Origin: Parachlamydia sp. AcF125
Lineage (GTDB): Bacteria > Chlamydiota > Chlamydiia > Chlamydiales > Parachlamydiaceae
DNA: 64,000 nt
Direction: 5' to 3'
Assembly (NCBI RefSeq): GCF_018342475.1
Contig: NZ_JAEMUD010000002.1
Span: 434,001 to 498,000, forward strand
A program made the translations under genes and the position numbers. Below the pieces are notes generated by a model. It ran no database searches. It was not told the DNA's origin and worked only from the letters and a program-made list of their open reading frames with translations. Shown in pieces: positions 9,301 through 17,192 of the stretch; position 1 is the first letter of the stretch, and each line of letters begins with the position of its first letter.

Positions 9301-12300
9301 TCTTTCCTGTAATGTTCTATCAATTTATTTTTTTCAAGCTTGCTAAGTTTATTGATGCTATCTACAGACTGTTCTAGGAAAGCTTTTATATCTATAATTA
9401 ATCTAGATTCGCGACTCGCTTCTAATTGGCAAATTCGGCTTAAGGCTGAGGTGTAAAGATATTGCAAGACTTTTATGTCTTCAGGCTTGCTAAGCGTCGC
9501 TCTTTTTGCGAACCCTTCAATTCTTTGTAGCAATGATCGATATAAGGGCAGAAAGGAAGAAGTCCCTCCCATTTTAGCAAACAGATCTTCAATTTTTTGG
9601 CTTTCTTCAATGAAAGCTGAGAGATTAGCCTTATCTTTCAGAGCTGAATTGCTTTCATATTTATTATAAATAGCTTCTATTGCGGGGTGGAAAACTTCAT
9701 TCGCTTCGTTTAACTGTTGAGCTAAGTAGCATCTATATTCTAGTAGCTTGGCATTCACGTTGAAATTAACTTTTTTTGGATTGGTTAACCCTTTGCTACT
9801 TAACGCCGGAGGGGCTTTACCCGATACAGGTGGGGCTGATGTACCCCTCAGCTGAGGCTGTTCATGAGCATGCCCATTCCATCCATTATCTGGATTACCC
9901 CCTCTATGCCATGTTCCCCAGGCATTTCTACCATTATAGCCTCCTTGGCCTACTCTTCCAGCCCCTCCGTCTTGCCCTTTCAAACCCTTTTCAGCTTCTT
10001 TTTGATATTTTAACACCTGGCCAGATAAGGAGACAATTTCAGCTGTTCCAGCTAATCCGCCCAATCCTCCTTGGCCACCAGCCCCTGCATTGCCGCCTGG
10101 TGTTCCTGCTTTTCCATAGCTTTCACAAAGTTGATCTGTAGTATGTGCACCTGTTTTATTTTCAGAGCCATAGTGATCCCAGCCTTCAAATGTCCATCTT
10201 ACAGTCGCATCATGCCCATTCTGCCCATGAGCCCCATCTCCCCCATCTTGCCCTTTTCCTCCTGCACCCCCATTGGTTAATATTTGCAGATTCTCCAGCC
10301 CTACAAATACATCGCCTACTCCGAAGAAATGTCCTCCGCTCTCGCCTGAAAGGCCTGCCAATCCATCCTCTCCATGGCCTCCATCTCCTTGGCCATGTGC
10401 GGCCTTAGCTTGTGGATGAGCTTTCCCTGCGCTTCCTGTTAAATTGATGATCCTCTTTCCATTATTAGCTCTAATATCCCAGCGTGGGGCAATAATTATA
10501 AGATTGACACCGTTGAGTTTGTCTGTTAAATCCTCATCTACGATCACAGTGTGGAGAGCCAAAATTAAAATTTCTGGGATTCCTTGCACAGAACTTTTGG
10601 CTAACTCATTTTTTATTTGACTAGTTCTTGGAAAAAAACCTTTTAAAATGAGTCTATTGCTTTTGGTTGTAATTAACGTCGAGGGTTTAGTAGCTCCATC
10701 CAATAAATTTTTCCATGTCGTTAAAGGAAGAGCGTAGTTCAATTCCGTATACCAATTCTCTTTATAGCAATAGCTTTCTTGGTCAGCTTTTGGCAGTAAT
10801 TCTGTTAGGAATTTAAGCACCAAATCATGCTGTTGGGCTTCTTTTAGGATCCCTGGAGTTAAGCCTATTTTTCGATTTATATTTGCGGCATAATCAGCTA
10901 AGCCCAGCTGGATTTGAGGAAATTCTTGCAAGCGCTTCGCTAGCTTTCTAACCGCATCTTCGTTAGAGGAAGTTTTAAAAAGCTCAGCTAATGAAATTTG
11001 AATCTCTTTTAAAAGCTTAGGGGAAAAGTGTCGCTTAAGAACATTTTTATGAGAAGTAATAGCTTTTTGTATTACCCCACTGTGTGCAGCTGGCACTTTA
11101 ACTTGAATTTTAGCCTCTCCTTTAGAAAGGTAAACGCTTTTTTGGTGAATCAACTCGAGGATCTTTTGCTTTTCCTCTTTCATACCCACCGCCCCTTGCC
11201 CTTGAGGCGCACTAAAAATGGTAAACTTTTCTTTATCTATAATATAACGCACGATTTCTCTAGCATCTTCTGGTAAAATGCCCTCTTCCAGATACTTTGT
11301 TAAATAGCGTTTTACTTCTTGGAGTGGAGATCCTGTCTGTCTTAATTGTCTTAACTTTTCTTGCTTCTTTTGAATCTTAGCGTCTGCTTTTCTTATTTGC
11401 TTGGCCCACTTCACTTCATTTTCTAAAAACTGTCGTTTGTCTTCTAATAAGTCTTGGATCTCCCTTTCTAATTCTTCTATCCCTTGTTGTGCTTTTACCT
11501 TTGTAACCACTAAGGCGATAGAATCGACTATCTTCTTGCGCCCTTCTTTGTCTTTACAGCAACCCATAAACTGCATTAGTTCATTTAAGGTGTTAGGAAA
11601 ATCGGTACCTCTGTTGATAATATCCGGATATTGCAAAACTATAACGATCTTTAAAGCTTTGGTTCTTTTAATCACCTCAGCGCGCGTAAAAGCATTCACG
11701 ATATCTTGAACAGCACCCTTAGTGTCACCAAATCCTGACAAATCCGCATAAGTAAAATCCTTACCTAAGGGAGAATAAGCTCCAGGAACTGTCGTGCAAG
11801 ATCTCGTATTAGAATGGCTAACTGACACAATAGGATTAGAGGGATCAAAGACAAAAGCGCCGTTTGCAGCGGGAATACCAGCAATGGGGATGTCGTTAAG
11901 ATAATTGCATAAAAGGCTTTTTCCCGAGCCAGTTCTTCCTACAAAGAGAATTGCTTTTTCTTTGATTTTTTTTTGGGCAAGCTCTTCTTGGCCTTCTCTG
12001 ATCAGCTTCATGGTTTGCATTGCTAAATCTTTTTCATCAGCCTTAGGAGCAGCGGGAGCCGGTTCATTATCTCCTCCTCCTTTACCACGCTGGCCTACAT
12101 AAAGGCCCAGCTCTCCATTGCTAAAAGAACTCGTTTTAAAGTAAGCCCCTTTCAAAAAGGCCTGAAAAGCAAGAGCACTATTGATCAGCCGCAATTCTTT
12201 AGGCATATTCTCCTGAAGAATAGGGATTTCTTTTCCACTTTTATCGATCACAAAGGCTTCTACTGTTTTTTCTGACTCAATATAAAAAATTTTTAATCTT

Positions 12301-12458
12301 TCTCCTAGCCTATGAGTAGGCACAAGGGCTTCTACTGTTCCTAGGGCGTGTCTTTGCACGAGAGTTATGGCATTAGCTTTTTCTTTTAAGTGTACGAGAG
12401 GTGCTTTTTCACTTTTTTCTGAAGGGACGATTACTTGTGAAAAGTTGTCTACTTGCAT
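6357..12458 (-). CDS. GTPase / collagen-like / Ulp1-type cysteine protease fusion protein (copy 1)
   Basis: 2033 residues from ATG 12458, preferred over an ATG 15 bases upstream because AAGGA lies 7 bases before it and the three paralogs align from here (MQVDNFSQ). The order is: N-terminal region 1-165; P-loop GTPase (GRTGSGKS near 171, DLSGFGDTKG near 240, VVTKVKA as a likely G4); helical part; glycine-rich collagen-like segment about 672-886; long coiled coil; a hydrophobic stretch near 1123-1155 that may cross a membrane; more helical sequence; then a C48/CE-clan protease domain with His1754 (LHWVAF), Asp1775 (YKDSLG), Gln near 1806 and Cys1813 (SSSCGILALEN). CE-clan enzymes cut SUMO, NEDD8 or ubiquitin conjugates, and chlamydial ChlaDub proteins belong here. 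A secreted effector is the most likely role, but no secretion signal is recognisable. It has its own promoter and terminator. Confidence 0.8.
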   Translation of the reverse strand: MQVDNFSQVIVPSEKSEKAPLVHLKEKANAITLVQRHALGTVEALVPTHRLGERLKIFYIESEKTVEAFVIDKSGKEIPILQENMPKELRLINSALAFQAFLKGAYFKTSSFSNGELGLYVGQRGKGGGDNEPAPAAPKADEKDLAMQTMKLIREGQEELAQKKIKEKAILFVGRTGSGKSLLCNYLNDIPIAGIPAANGAFVFDPSNPIVSVSHSNTRSCTTVPGAYSPLGKDFTYADLSGFGDTKGAVQDIVNAFTRAEVIKRTKALKIVIVLQYPDIINRGTDFPNTLNELMQFMGCCKDKEGRKKIVDSIALVVTKVKAQQGIEELEREIQDLLEDKRQFLENEVKWAKQIRKADAKIQKKQEKLRQLRQTGSPLQEVKRYLTKYLEEGILPEDAREIVRYIIDKEKFTIFSAPQGQGAVGMKEEKQKILELIHQKSVYLSKGEAKIQVKVPAAHSGVIQKAITSHKNVLKRHFSPKLLKEIQISLAELFKTSSNEDAVRKLAKRLQEFPQIQLGLADYAANINRKIGLTPGILKEAQQHDLVLKFLTELLPKADQESYCYKENWYTELNYALPLTTWKNLLDGATKPSTLITTKSNRLILKGFFPRTSQIKNELAKSSVQGIPEILILALHTVIVDEDLTDKLNGVNLIIIAPRWDIRANNGKRIINLTGSAGKAHPQAKAAHGQGDGGHGEDGLAGLSGESGGHFFGVGDVFVGLENLQILTNGGAGGKGQDGGDGAHGQNGHDATVRWTFEGWDHYGSENKTGAHTTDQLCESYGKAGTPGGNAGAGGQGGLGGLAGTAEIVSLSGQVLKYQKEAEKGLKGQDGGAGRVGQGGYNGRNAWGTWHRGGNPDNGWNGHAHEQPQLRGTSAPPVSGKAPPALSSKGLTNPKKVNFNVNAKLLEYRCYLAQQLNEANEVFHPAIEAIYNKYESNSALKDKANLSAFIEESQKIEDLFAKMGGTSSFLPLYRSLLQRIEGFAKRATLSKPEDIKVLQYLYTSALSRICQLEASRESRLIIDIKAFLEQSVDSINKLSKLEKNKLIEHYRKEYETQIAGKIEEAEKLIQLLKENLTAATRKIDDEIKTLLNEIDQLKANAEGSKAKLAVARDRLKEQMKKKMIMGVLSITAQGIGALFPPAGPIVASLAVAGLNIASNPSGWASELNSIGNSIGQLDALINKKKGSIPSLPADATTLDKMKDFAQKMKPVAEAGKALLDQQKSDQAKVNELEAAITDAERAIKALQEYQGNVAGSFKNSLHQLEDQAKHFQDELKTKSLVAIDFSMLEIKKFFEAVRHKIKIFTQGFAAGEGFIHIFQQMEEAIETSMTLYSRIHAYRDQATLANYMAHLHSAGVQGIQITEPKHKEAIDRLDRSIQRNIVLGQYGRAVGAVQQWAFPFAHEFFKDFANLKQYLEIPSDDACLQLMTTKLRSLKNRVAAYYSEINKNIDDALIEAQFSGEGHAFPFYIWRGHTQKLEKLLQGKNITLSADVNNALNGCSAVKFSNIGIKIKCSSLVPTDKREELERRLKGCKVYLRHSGYSYYKYNNTLYSIPSNTSFELMYAFERDRSTGKPIQSNSTYGKMSEGNLMLSPYTRWEIELESLTGGSLHLAEIVKDYLKEIEIQLVGKGTYVDEARMKKNAAELQLDRYYQDASVIASHSLSAPSPVSSSADKEKILTLEEQNAFNQSHVYDYWYQATDIHAIQAELFKNDSRDFHILQPIGAGELNKRRLDEIKRVIEQKPVLGVYNIADLHWVAFCLIKDKTSGKITVLYKDSLGQLGDALKKIFERNDFSLKEFKSNQSAEQRGDSSSCGILALENVRIMINQLRGPNQAQFIAQFNDFSQFCKLDRAKYLRTEEFPRCYVYGVHASMRKEKIQAQQSKEIRKHHQQEVDEIANQLRQNSSKTVKNLDADGELNKQDEKETIAIEIGLDSFKFKDGAYNYHYRIYCTNDMTIEWLKLHLLSFNFLGIQEADYKIENNVIKISSDKVSITKADKLNKIATSGNVDIQELFDRLNISSDTDTQKVRGFLRN

Positions 12459-12529
12459 AGAAAATCCTTGCATATGCTTGCTATTGGTTTTTAATTTTGC
12501 CTCATTATCCCTTGAGGGAATACCTGCAG

Positions 12530-12559
12530 CTTATAAGGAAGTTATTCAAAATAACGCAA
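12530..12559 (-). promoter_or_regulatory. Promoter of GTPase copy 1
   Basis: On the reverse strand TTGCGT (12559-12554), an 18-base spacer and TATAAG (12535-12530). The same arrangement occurs before copy 2 (16575-16546) and, with a 17-base spacer, before copy 3 (17094-17122). The leader then carries a small hairpin (TCCCT-TG-AGGGA read on the + strand, 12508-12519) before AAGGA and the ATG. Confidence 0.65.
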
Positions 12560-13545
12560 GCAAAATATTCATTTCTCAGAAGCCCTCAGATTTTAATACT
12601 CTAAATTTGACAGCAAGGGGGAGGATTAAAACAAACTTTTACAAAACTCAATGATATGCAAGGGGAAAAAGCTCACTTAAGATAGCAAGCTGTTAATATG
12701 GAAAAATCTTTAGATAGTGTGTCTTCGTACACGCCCCGATGCCAGTCTAGCGAATGATCCTACTGAATGCAAAGCCGTCGACATCTGCACATGTTCCATG
12801 AAATAAAAGCCTTTTTGTATTTAGTTTGGTTGTTAAAATTCGGTAAATTATTTTCTTTTAAGGTTACTTCAAAAGACATTTCGGCAGATCGCTTGCTTGC
12901 GCCATATGCGGCAAAAACCTCGAGGGCCTGTCTAATGTATAGTTACTAATATCTTTTGCTTTAAAGCCTTTTTACAAAGGGCTTCTATGGATTTTGTATC
13001 AAAAGTGGATAATCCAATTACAGCTTTTTTAAATGTTTTAGTATTTTTTCCTACTTAAATGCTAATAGAAGCTTGGCAAAGTATGCCTCGTAGGCGCTCT
13101 TATGCCTAGAAGAGCTAATTGGAAAGCTAGCTAGAGATTTAACGACTGGGCTGATCGAGCGGGTAAAAAGCCTCAAAGCTCAACGACATGGCCTAGTCGC
13201 CGCATGCCATTTTCTAGATAAATCTATGCCTAAATGTCCAAACAACGAGAAGTTTGAAAAATTAATGAAGGAATCCCTGATGCGGCCTCGTCTTTGTTAG
13301 CTATAATGGAGAGAAATATGAAATGAAAATGATACCTTGGGGAATTGTTCCTAAAGTTTGGCCTCTTATAACCATGGCGAATACACAGATGCCTAAATTA
13401 GCCTTCTTGAGCAGTGCATTTTAATCGGCTATTAATTTTTTCAGCGATTTTCACATAATTCTGACATCTAGCTTACCACCCAATCTTAGCTATTCATTGC
13501 TTGGATTTCCCTTTCTACTCTAGTATATTTTTTTTAAAAAAATCT
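12560..13545. other. Non-coding or decayed stretch between GTPase copies 1 and 2
   Basis: About 1 kb without a convincing gene. One open stretch without an ATG start runs 13094-13300 on the + strand (DLTTGLIERVKSLK near its middle, ending at TAG). It may be a fragment of a dead gene, but it was not recognised. The ORF at 12767-12949 has no supporting feature. No inverted terminal repeats of an insertion sequence were seen. Confidence 0.4.
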
Positions 13546-13586
13546 AATCTGCATCTTGTCCTATAGAAAGAAGCAAGATGCAGATT
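13535..13586 (-). terminator. Rho-independent terminator after GTPase copy 2
   Basis: A perfect 13-bp stem (13574-13586 with 13546-13558) with a 15-base loop, followed on the reverse strand by a T-rich run. It lies 66 bases past the stop of copy 2. Confidence 0.85.
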
Positions 13587-13652
13587 TTAGGCTAATTCAA
13601 AAAATCCGTTTCTTAAATCTAGAAATTTCGGACTGAGACATTAGCCTTACTT

Positions 13653-16475
13653 TTAGAGCTGAATTGTTTTCATACTTGCGGAAACAGCTTTTATTGCAGG
13701 GTGAAAAATTGCATCGGTCTCGTTTAGCTGTTGAGCTAAATAACCTCTATATTCTTGTATTTTGGCAGTCGCCCTGAAATTAACCTTTTCTGGCTGCTTA
13801 AGACCTTTGCCACTCAAGCTTGCAGGCACTTTGCCTGATACAGGCGGGGCTGATGTGCCCCTCAGCTGAGGTTGTTCCCATGAGATCCCATTCCAATCGT
13901 TATTTGGATTGCCCCCTCTATGCCAAGTTCCCGAGGCATTTCTTCCATTATAGCCTCCTTGGCCTACTCCTCCAGCTACACCGTTTTGCCCATTTAGGCC
14001 ATTTTTGGCTTCTTTCTGGAGTTGCACCACCTGGCCAGATAAGGAAACAATTTCAGCTGTACCAGCTAATCCGCCCAGGCCTCCTTGGCCGCCTGCTCCC
14101 GCATTGCCACCTGGCGTTCCGGCTTTTCCATAGCTTTCCAAAAGTTGGTCTGTAGTATGCTTACCGGTCTTACAAATGGGGCCGTAATGGTCCCATCCTT
14201 CGAATGTCCGCCTTACAGTAGCATCATGTCCATTTTGCCCATGAGCTCCATCTCCTCCATTTTGCCCTTTGCCTCCTTTTCCACCATTGGCTAATATTTG
14301 TAGATTCTCAACCCCTACAAATATATCCCCTATGCCAAAGAAATGCCCCCCACTTTTACCTGGAAGGCCAGCCAATCCATCTTCACCATGACCGCCATCT
14401 CCTCGCCCATTTGCAGCTTTAGCTTGCGGATGAGCTTCCCCAGCACTTCCTGTTAAATCAAAGATCCTCTTCCCATTATTAGCCATAATCTCCCAACATG
14501 GAGCAATAATGGTAAGATTGACACCGTTGAGTTTAGTAGTTAAATCTTCGTCAATAATTACTGTATGTAGGGCATAGATTTCCACTTCTTTAATTCCTTG
14601 CACAGAACTTTTCGCTAGCTCATTTTTTATTTGGCTAGTCTTTGGAAAAAAGCCCTTTAGAATTAGTTTACTGTTTTCCGTGGTAGTTAATGTTGACGGG
14701 TTGGTAACAGCATCCAATAAATTTTTCCATGTCGTTAAAGGAAGGGTATGGTTTAATTCCGTATACCAGTTCTCTTTATAGCAATAGCTTTGTTGATCAA
14801 CTTTAGGCAATAATTCGGTTAGAAATTTAAGTACTAGATCGTGCTGCTGCGCTTCTTTTAAGGTTTGTGCAGTTACTCCGATTTTTTGATTTATACTATT
14901 GACATAGTCAGCTAAACTGATTGGGATTTGGGGAATTTCTTGCAAACGCTTAGCGAGCTTTTTAATGGCATCCTGGCCGGAAGAAGTTTTATAAATTTCT
15001 GCTAAAGAGGTTTGCATCTCTTTTAAAAGCTTAGGAGAAAAATCTCTTTTAAGAATATTTTTATTAGAAGTAATGGCTTTTTGTATTACCCCGCTATACG
15101 CAGCCGGCACTTTCACTTGAATTTTAGCCTCTCCTTTAGAAAGGTAAACGCTTCTTTGATGAATCAATTCGAGGATTCTTTCTTTTTCATCGCGCGTGCC
15201 AGTCGCCCCTTGCCCTTGAGGTGCACTAAAAATGGTAAATTTTTCTTTATCGATAATATAGCGCACTATTTCTCTGGCCTCTTCAGGTAAAACATCCTCT
15301 TCAAGATACTTTAGTAAAAACCGTTTTACTTCTTGGAGCGGGGATCCTGTCTGTCTTAATTGTCTCAATTTTTCTTGCTTCTTGTGAATTTTAGCGTTAG
15401 TTTTTTCTAGTTGCCTAGCCCACTTCACTTCATTTTCTAAAAACTGTCGTTTGTCTTCTAATAAATCTTGGACCTCCTTTTCTAAATCTTCTATTCCTTT
15501 TTGTGCTTTTACCTTTGTAACTACCAGGGTGATCGAGTCAACTATTCTCCTACGTCCTTCTCTCTCTTTGCAGCAACCCATAAATTGCATTAGTTCATTT
15601 AAGGTGTTAGGAAAATCGGTGCCTCTATTGATAATATCCGGATATTGTAGAACTATTACAACCTTTAAGTCCTTAGTTTGTTTGATCACTTCAGCGCGCG
15701 TAAAAGCGTTCACGATATCTTGCACGGCTCCTTTAGTGTCGCCAAACCCTGACAAATCCGCATAAGTAAAATCCTTATCTGAGGGAGAGTAAGCCCCAGG
15801 AACCGAGGTACAAGAGCGAGTATTAGAATGGCTAACAGGCATAATGGGATTAGCAGGATCAAACACAAAAGCGCCATTTGCCCCTGGAATTCCAGAGATA
15901 TTGATACCGTTGAGATAATTACATAAAAGGCTTTTTCCAGAGCCAGTTCTTCCCACAAACAGGATCGCCTTTTCTTTAATCTTTTTTTGGGCAAGCTCTT
16001 TTTGGCCTTCTTTAATTAGCTTCATGGTTTGCATAGCTAAATCTCTTTCATCTGCTGTAGGAGTAGTAGAAGCAGGCTCACCGGTTCTTCCACCTCCTTT
16101 AACACGCTGTCCTACATAAAGGTGCATCTCTCCATTGCTAAAAGAACTCGTTTTAAAGTAAGCTCCTTTTAAAAATGCCTGAAAAGCAAGAGCGTTATTA
16201 ATCAGCCCCAATTCCTTAGGCATGTTTTCTCTAAGGATAGGGGTCTCTTGTCCGTCCTTACCGATCACATAGGCTTTTACTTTTTTTTCTGGTTCAATGT
16301 AAAAGATTTTTAATCTTTCTCCTAACTTCTGAGTAGGCACAAGAGCCTCTATTGTTCCTAAGGCATGCTGTTGCACAAGAGTTACTCGATTAGCTTTTTC
16401 TTCTATCTGTACGAGTGGCGCTTTTTCACTTTTTTCTGAAGGGACGATTACTTGTGAAAAGTTGTCTACTTGCAT
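13653..16475 (-). CDS. GTPase / collagen-like protein, C-terminally truncated paralog (copy 2)
   Basis: 940 residues from ATG 16475 (AAGGA 7 bases upstream; the reading frame extends 57 codons further up but that part is leader and promoter). It is collinear with copy 1: P-loop GRTGSGKS near 172, DLSGFGDTKG, and the glycine-rich segment ending in PQLRGTSAPPVSGK. It ends shortly after FHPAIKAV with the unrelated tail SASMKTIQL. Reading one frame over at about 13677 restores the copy-1 sequence (KYENNSALK), and skipping another base at about 13650 restores a little more. Nucleotide similarity to copy 1 then ends at about 13633. So copy 2 lost the coiled coil and protease half by single-base deletions plus a rearrangement. 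The GTPase half is intact and has its own promoter and a strong terminator, so a shorter protein may still be made. Confidence 0.75.
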   Translation of the reverse strand: MQVDNFSQVIVPSEKSEKAPLVQIEEKANRVTLVQQHALGTIEALVPTQKLGERLKIFYIEPEKKVKAYVIGKDGQETPILRENMPKELGLINNALAFQAFLKGAYFKTSSFSNGEMHLYVGQRVKGGGRTGEPASTTPTADERDLAMQTMKLIKEGQKELAQKKIKEKAILFVGRTGSGKSLLCNYLNGINISGIPGANGAFVFDPANPIMPVSHSNTRSCTSVPGAYSPSDKDFTYADLSGFGDTKGAVQDIVNAFTRAEVIKQTKDLKVVIVLQYPDIINRGTDFPNTLNELMQFMGCCKEREGRRRIVDSITLVVTKVKAQKGIEDLEKEVQDLLEDKRQFLENEVKWARQLEKTNAKIHKKQEKLRQLRQTGSPLQEVKRFLLKYLEEDVLPEEAREIVRYIIDKEKFTIFSAPQGQGATGTRDEKERILELIHQRSVYLSKGEAKIQVKVPAAYSGVIQKAITSNKNILKRDFSPKLLKEMQTSLAEIYKTSSGQDAIKKLAKRLQEIPQIPISLADYVNSINQKIGVTAQTLKEAQQHDLVLKFLTELLPKVDQQSYCYKENWYTELNHTLPLTTWKNLLDAVTNPSTLTTTENSKLILKGFFPKTSQIKNELAKSSVQGIKEVEIYALHTVIIDEDLTTKLNGVNLTIIAPCWEIMANNGKRIFDLTGSAGEAHPQAKAANGRGDGGHGEDGLAGLPGKSGGHFFGIGDIFVGVENLQILANGGKGGKGQNGGDGAHGQNGHDATVRRTFEGWDHYGPICKTGKHTTDQLLESYGKAGTPGGNAGAGGQGGLGGLAGTAEIVSLSGQVVQLQKEAKNGLNGQNGVAGGVGQGGYNGRNASGTWHRGGNPNNDWNGISWEQPQLRGTSAPPVSGKVPASLSGKGLKQPEKVNFRATAKIQEYRGYLAQQLNETDAIFHPAIKAVSASMKTIQL

Positions 16476-16545
16476 GGAAAATCCTTGCGTATGTTTGCTA
16501 TTGGTTTTTAATTTTGTTTTATTGCCCCGTGGGGAATACCTGCAG

Positions 16546-16575
16546 CTTATAAGAAAGTGATTTAAAATAAAGCAA
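16546..16575 (-). promoter_or_regulatory. Promoter of GTPase copy 2
   Basis: TTGCTT (16575-16570), an 18-base spacer and TATAAG (16551-16546) on the reverse strand. Downstream the leader has a small hairpin (CCCC-GT-GGGG on the + strand, 16525-16534) where copy 1 has TCCCT/AGGGA at the same place. Confidence 0.65.
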
Positions 16576-17093
16576 GCAAAATATTCTTTTTTCAGATGCT
16601 TCAAACTTTGGTACTCTAATTTTGAATGCAAATGGAGGGGAACCAAACGGCTTTTTTAAAATCTAAATAAGCAAGATTGTTGAAAGAATAAAGGCGGATA
16701 GAAGAAAAACCAATACTTGCAACTTCATGCAATACTAACCTAGGCTTTTAAGTGCAGGCTACTATTAAAAAGCTAAAAAGCTTATCGCCATGTTAGTATC
16801 TACAGAATTAAGAGCAATCGTAATAGCTATGGCAAGCAAAATACCTATCAAATAGGAAAAAAGCTAAAAGATTGTGCTTTTAACATTTAGAGCTAGCACG
16901 TTCTGTACCTCAATAATCAAATAGCCAATTCGTGCCTATGAGCTTAATAGTAGCCAAGACACTCTAATCCTAAAAATTCATCAAACTTAGTTTATCAGCA
17001 CAGGAACGCTTATTTTTCTCTTCCCAAAATAAAGCGCGTCCGCAAGAGGTAAGTAACGTTATTTCTCTTGTTTTTTTAAGGTAAAATATTTTC
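16576..17093. other. Intergenic between divergent GTPase copies 2 and 3
   Basis: About 500 bases between the two divergent promoters. It is AT-rich with many stops in all frames, and no RNA gene or repeat was recognised. Confidence 0.45.
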
Positions 17094-17122
17094 TTGCAGT
17101 ATTTTTATTACCTTTCTATAAG
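17094..17122 (+). promoter_or_regulatory. Promoter of GTPase copy 3
   Basis: TTGCAG (17094-17099), a 17-base spacer and TATAAG (17117-17122). It aligns with the promoters of copies 1 and 2, including the ATATTTT just upstream of the -35 box. Confidence 0.65.
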
Positions 17123-17192
17123 ATTTATACGGCTAAATAAGAAGATAAGAAAAAAATTAAAAAACGCTAACAAGCATACGCAAGGATTTTCC

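Noticed and set aside
13094-13300. Transposase fragment
   Set aside because: The 68 open codons show no DDE or HTH motif and there are no terminal repeats, so it is left as an unrecognised open stretch.
16476-16646. N-terminal extension of GTPase copy 2
   Set aside because: The extra 57 codons run through promoter and leader; ATG 16475 has the binding site and the conserved start.
17094-17192. Start of GTPase copy 3 at TTG 17094
   Set aside because: The TTG is the -35 box of the shared promoter, and the 33 extra residues have no counterpart in the copies. ATG 17193 has AAGGA and family sequence.
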